Origin: Bacteroidota bacterium
GTDB lineage: Bacteria; Bacteroidota; Bacteroidia; NS11-12g; UBA955
Length of the DNA stretch: 64,000 nt
Assembly: GCA_030682255.1 (NCBI GenBank)
Contig: JAUXOK010000009.1
Coordinates: forward strand, 114,428-178,427
Direction of reading: 5' to 3'
The notes beneath the pieces are model-generated. The model worked only from the letters and a program-made list of their open reading frames with translations, had not been told where the DNA came from and ran no database searches. The position numbers were made by a program, and so were the translations under genes. How positions within the stretch are numbered: position 1 is the stretch's first letter; each line of letters begins with the position of its first letter. Positions 63,640 to 64,000 of the stretch are shown piece after piece.

Positions 63640-64000
63640 TTAATCTTCTCTTATAAAACTCCAAAGGTCTTTGAAACTATCAAAAGAACCTTCATGGATT
63701 TTTCTGTCATCTTTTGTTAAAACAATGGTTAAAGGAATACTACCTCCCCAATTTTTATCAACTTCATCAATCATTTGATTAACATTGGATATTTTAACTA
63801 AATGATGAATTCCTGGTATTTTTTGATTGTCTATGAATTTATTGACTATCTTTATTTGTGTTGTTTTATCCAAGGATACGAAAATAAATTGATAGTTATC
63901 CGCTTTTAACATTGAGTCTATTTTTTTAAAATATGGCAATTCTTCAACACATGGCTTGCACCAAGTTGCCCAAAAATTAACAATAATAACACCGCTATCA
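63640..64000 (-). CDS. TlpA/ResA-like thioredoxin protein, 5' end cut off by the window edge
   Basis: The frame is open to the right edge; ~120 residues are visible. VNFWATWCKPCVEELPYF has the WCxPC active site, VSLDKTTQIKIVNKF and GSIPLTIVLTKDDRK (cis-Pro) complete the TlpA fold. The signal peptide must lie beyond 64000. A TTG at 63939 downstream of the active site would be a false start. Likely a periplasmic thiol-disulphide reductant acting with the adjacent thioredoxin-fold protein. Confidence 0.9.
   Translation of the reverse strand, partial: DSGVIIVNFWATWCKPCVEELPYFKKIDSMLKADNYQFIFVSLDKTTQIKIVNKFIDNQKIPGIHHLVKISNVNQMIDEVDKNWGGSIPLTIVLTKDDRKIHEGSFDSFKDLWSFIRED

Overview
The window comes from a low-GC (about one third G+C by eye) member of the Bacteroidota, probably a free-living aerobic gliding-type lineage near Chitinophagales/Saprospiria; I cannot fix the order. 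Evidence: several secreted proteins carry type IX secretion (T9SS) C-terminal sorting domains (type A and type B); families nearly confined to the phylum are present (DUF4199, DUF5606, DUF2911, Lacal_2735, CarboxypepD_reg plus TonB receptor); atpD-atpC stand apart from the other ATP synthase genes; many start codons are preceded by the Bacteroidota -7 element TAnnTTTG, often only 4-15 bases away. It reads as ordinary chromosome, mostly housekeeping and envelope genes, with one small accessory insertion.

Layout. 1-4.3 kb: left-truncated PIG-L deacetylase, a GtrII-like membrane glycosyltransferase, an MscS channel and a His-rich lipoprotein. 4.4-4.6 kb: a gene-free, strongly folded palindromic element. 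4.8-9.3 kb: a tightly packed minus-strand operon (aldehyde dehydrogenase, MeaB GTPase, FMN reductase, T9SS amidase, His-rich Fur-family regulator). 9.6-18.6 kb: beta-carbonic anhydrase, DUF2911 protein, RNase HII, outer-membrane barrel, Hsp20, RRM protein, a small membrane protein, atpD-atpC, lpxB. 18.7-25.1 kb: FrnE-like DsbA oxidoreductase, two GT-C membrane glycosyltransferases and a cyanophycin synthetase. 25.4-25.7 kb: a 14-bp tandem array running into the 3' end of korB. 25.7-30.2 kb: korAB, Lacal_2735, gcvT.

30.4-36 kb: a di-haem cytochrome c peroxidase whose last 48 bp recur, with 3 mismatches, 880 bp downstream; a HigB/HigA-type toxin-antitoxin pair lies between the copies. Then DUF5989, a Nif3-like protein, a zinc-ribbon coiled-coil protein, a TPR protein and tRNA-Cys. 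36-40.2 kb: DUF5606, then a coupled run DUF4199-plsC-gatC-lolD-like-pduO-type adenosyltransferase, and a TPR lipoprotein. 40.3-49.7 kb: giant PKD/Fn3 T9SS type B protein, ffh, lipoprotein MsrA, BNR-repeat T9SS protein. 49.7-58.6 kb: thiN, a LytS/LytTR-type two-component operon led by a small membrane protein, a 1250-residue T9SS repeat protein, a biotin carrier protein, a YqaE/Pmp3 lipoprotein, oxyR. 58.6-64 kb: MORN-repeat protein, a small carboxypeptidase-regulatory-like protein, a TonB receptor with lipoprotein partner, and two thioredoxin-fold proteins, the last truncated by the window edge.

Functional threads: B12/methylmalonyl-CoA metabolism (MeaB, cobalamin adenosyltransferase, biotin carrier protein, all unlinked), reductive/oxidative 2-oxoacid metabolism (KorAB), oxidative-stress defence (OxyR, cytochrome c peroxidase, exported MsrA, thioredoxin-fold proteins) and T9SS export. 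The most unusual items are the direct-repeat-flanked toxin-antitoxin module, the folded element at 4.4-4.6 kb, the 14-bp array, and a perfect terminator-like palindrome inside a signal-peptide coding region.
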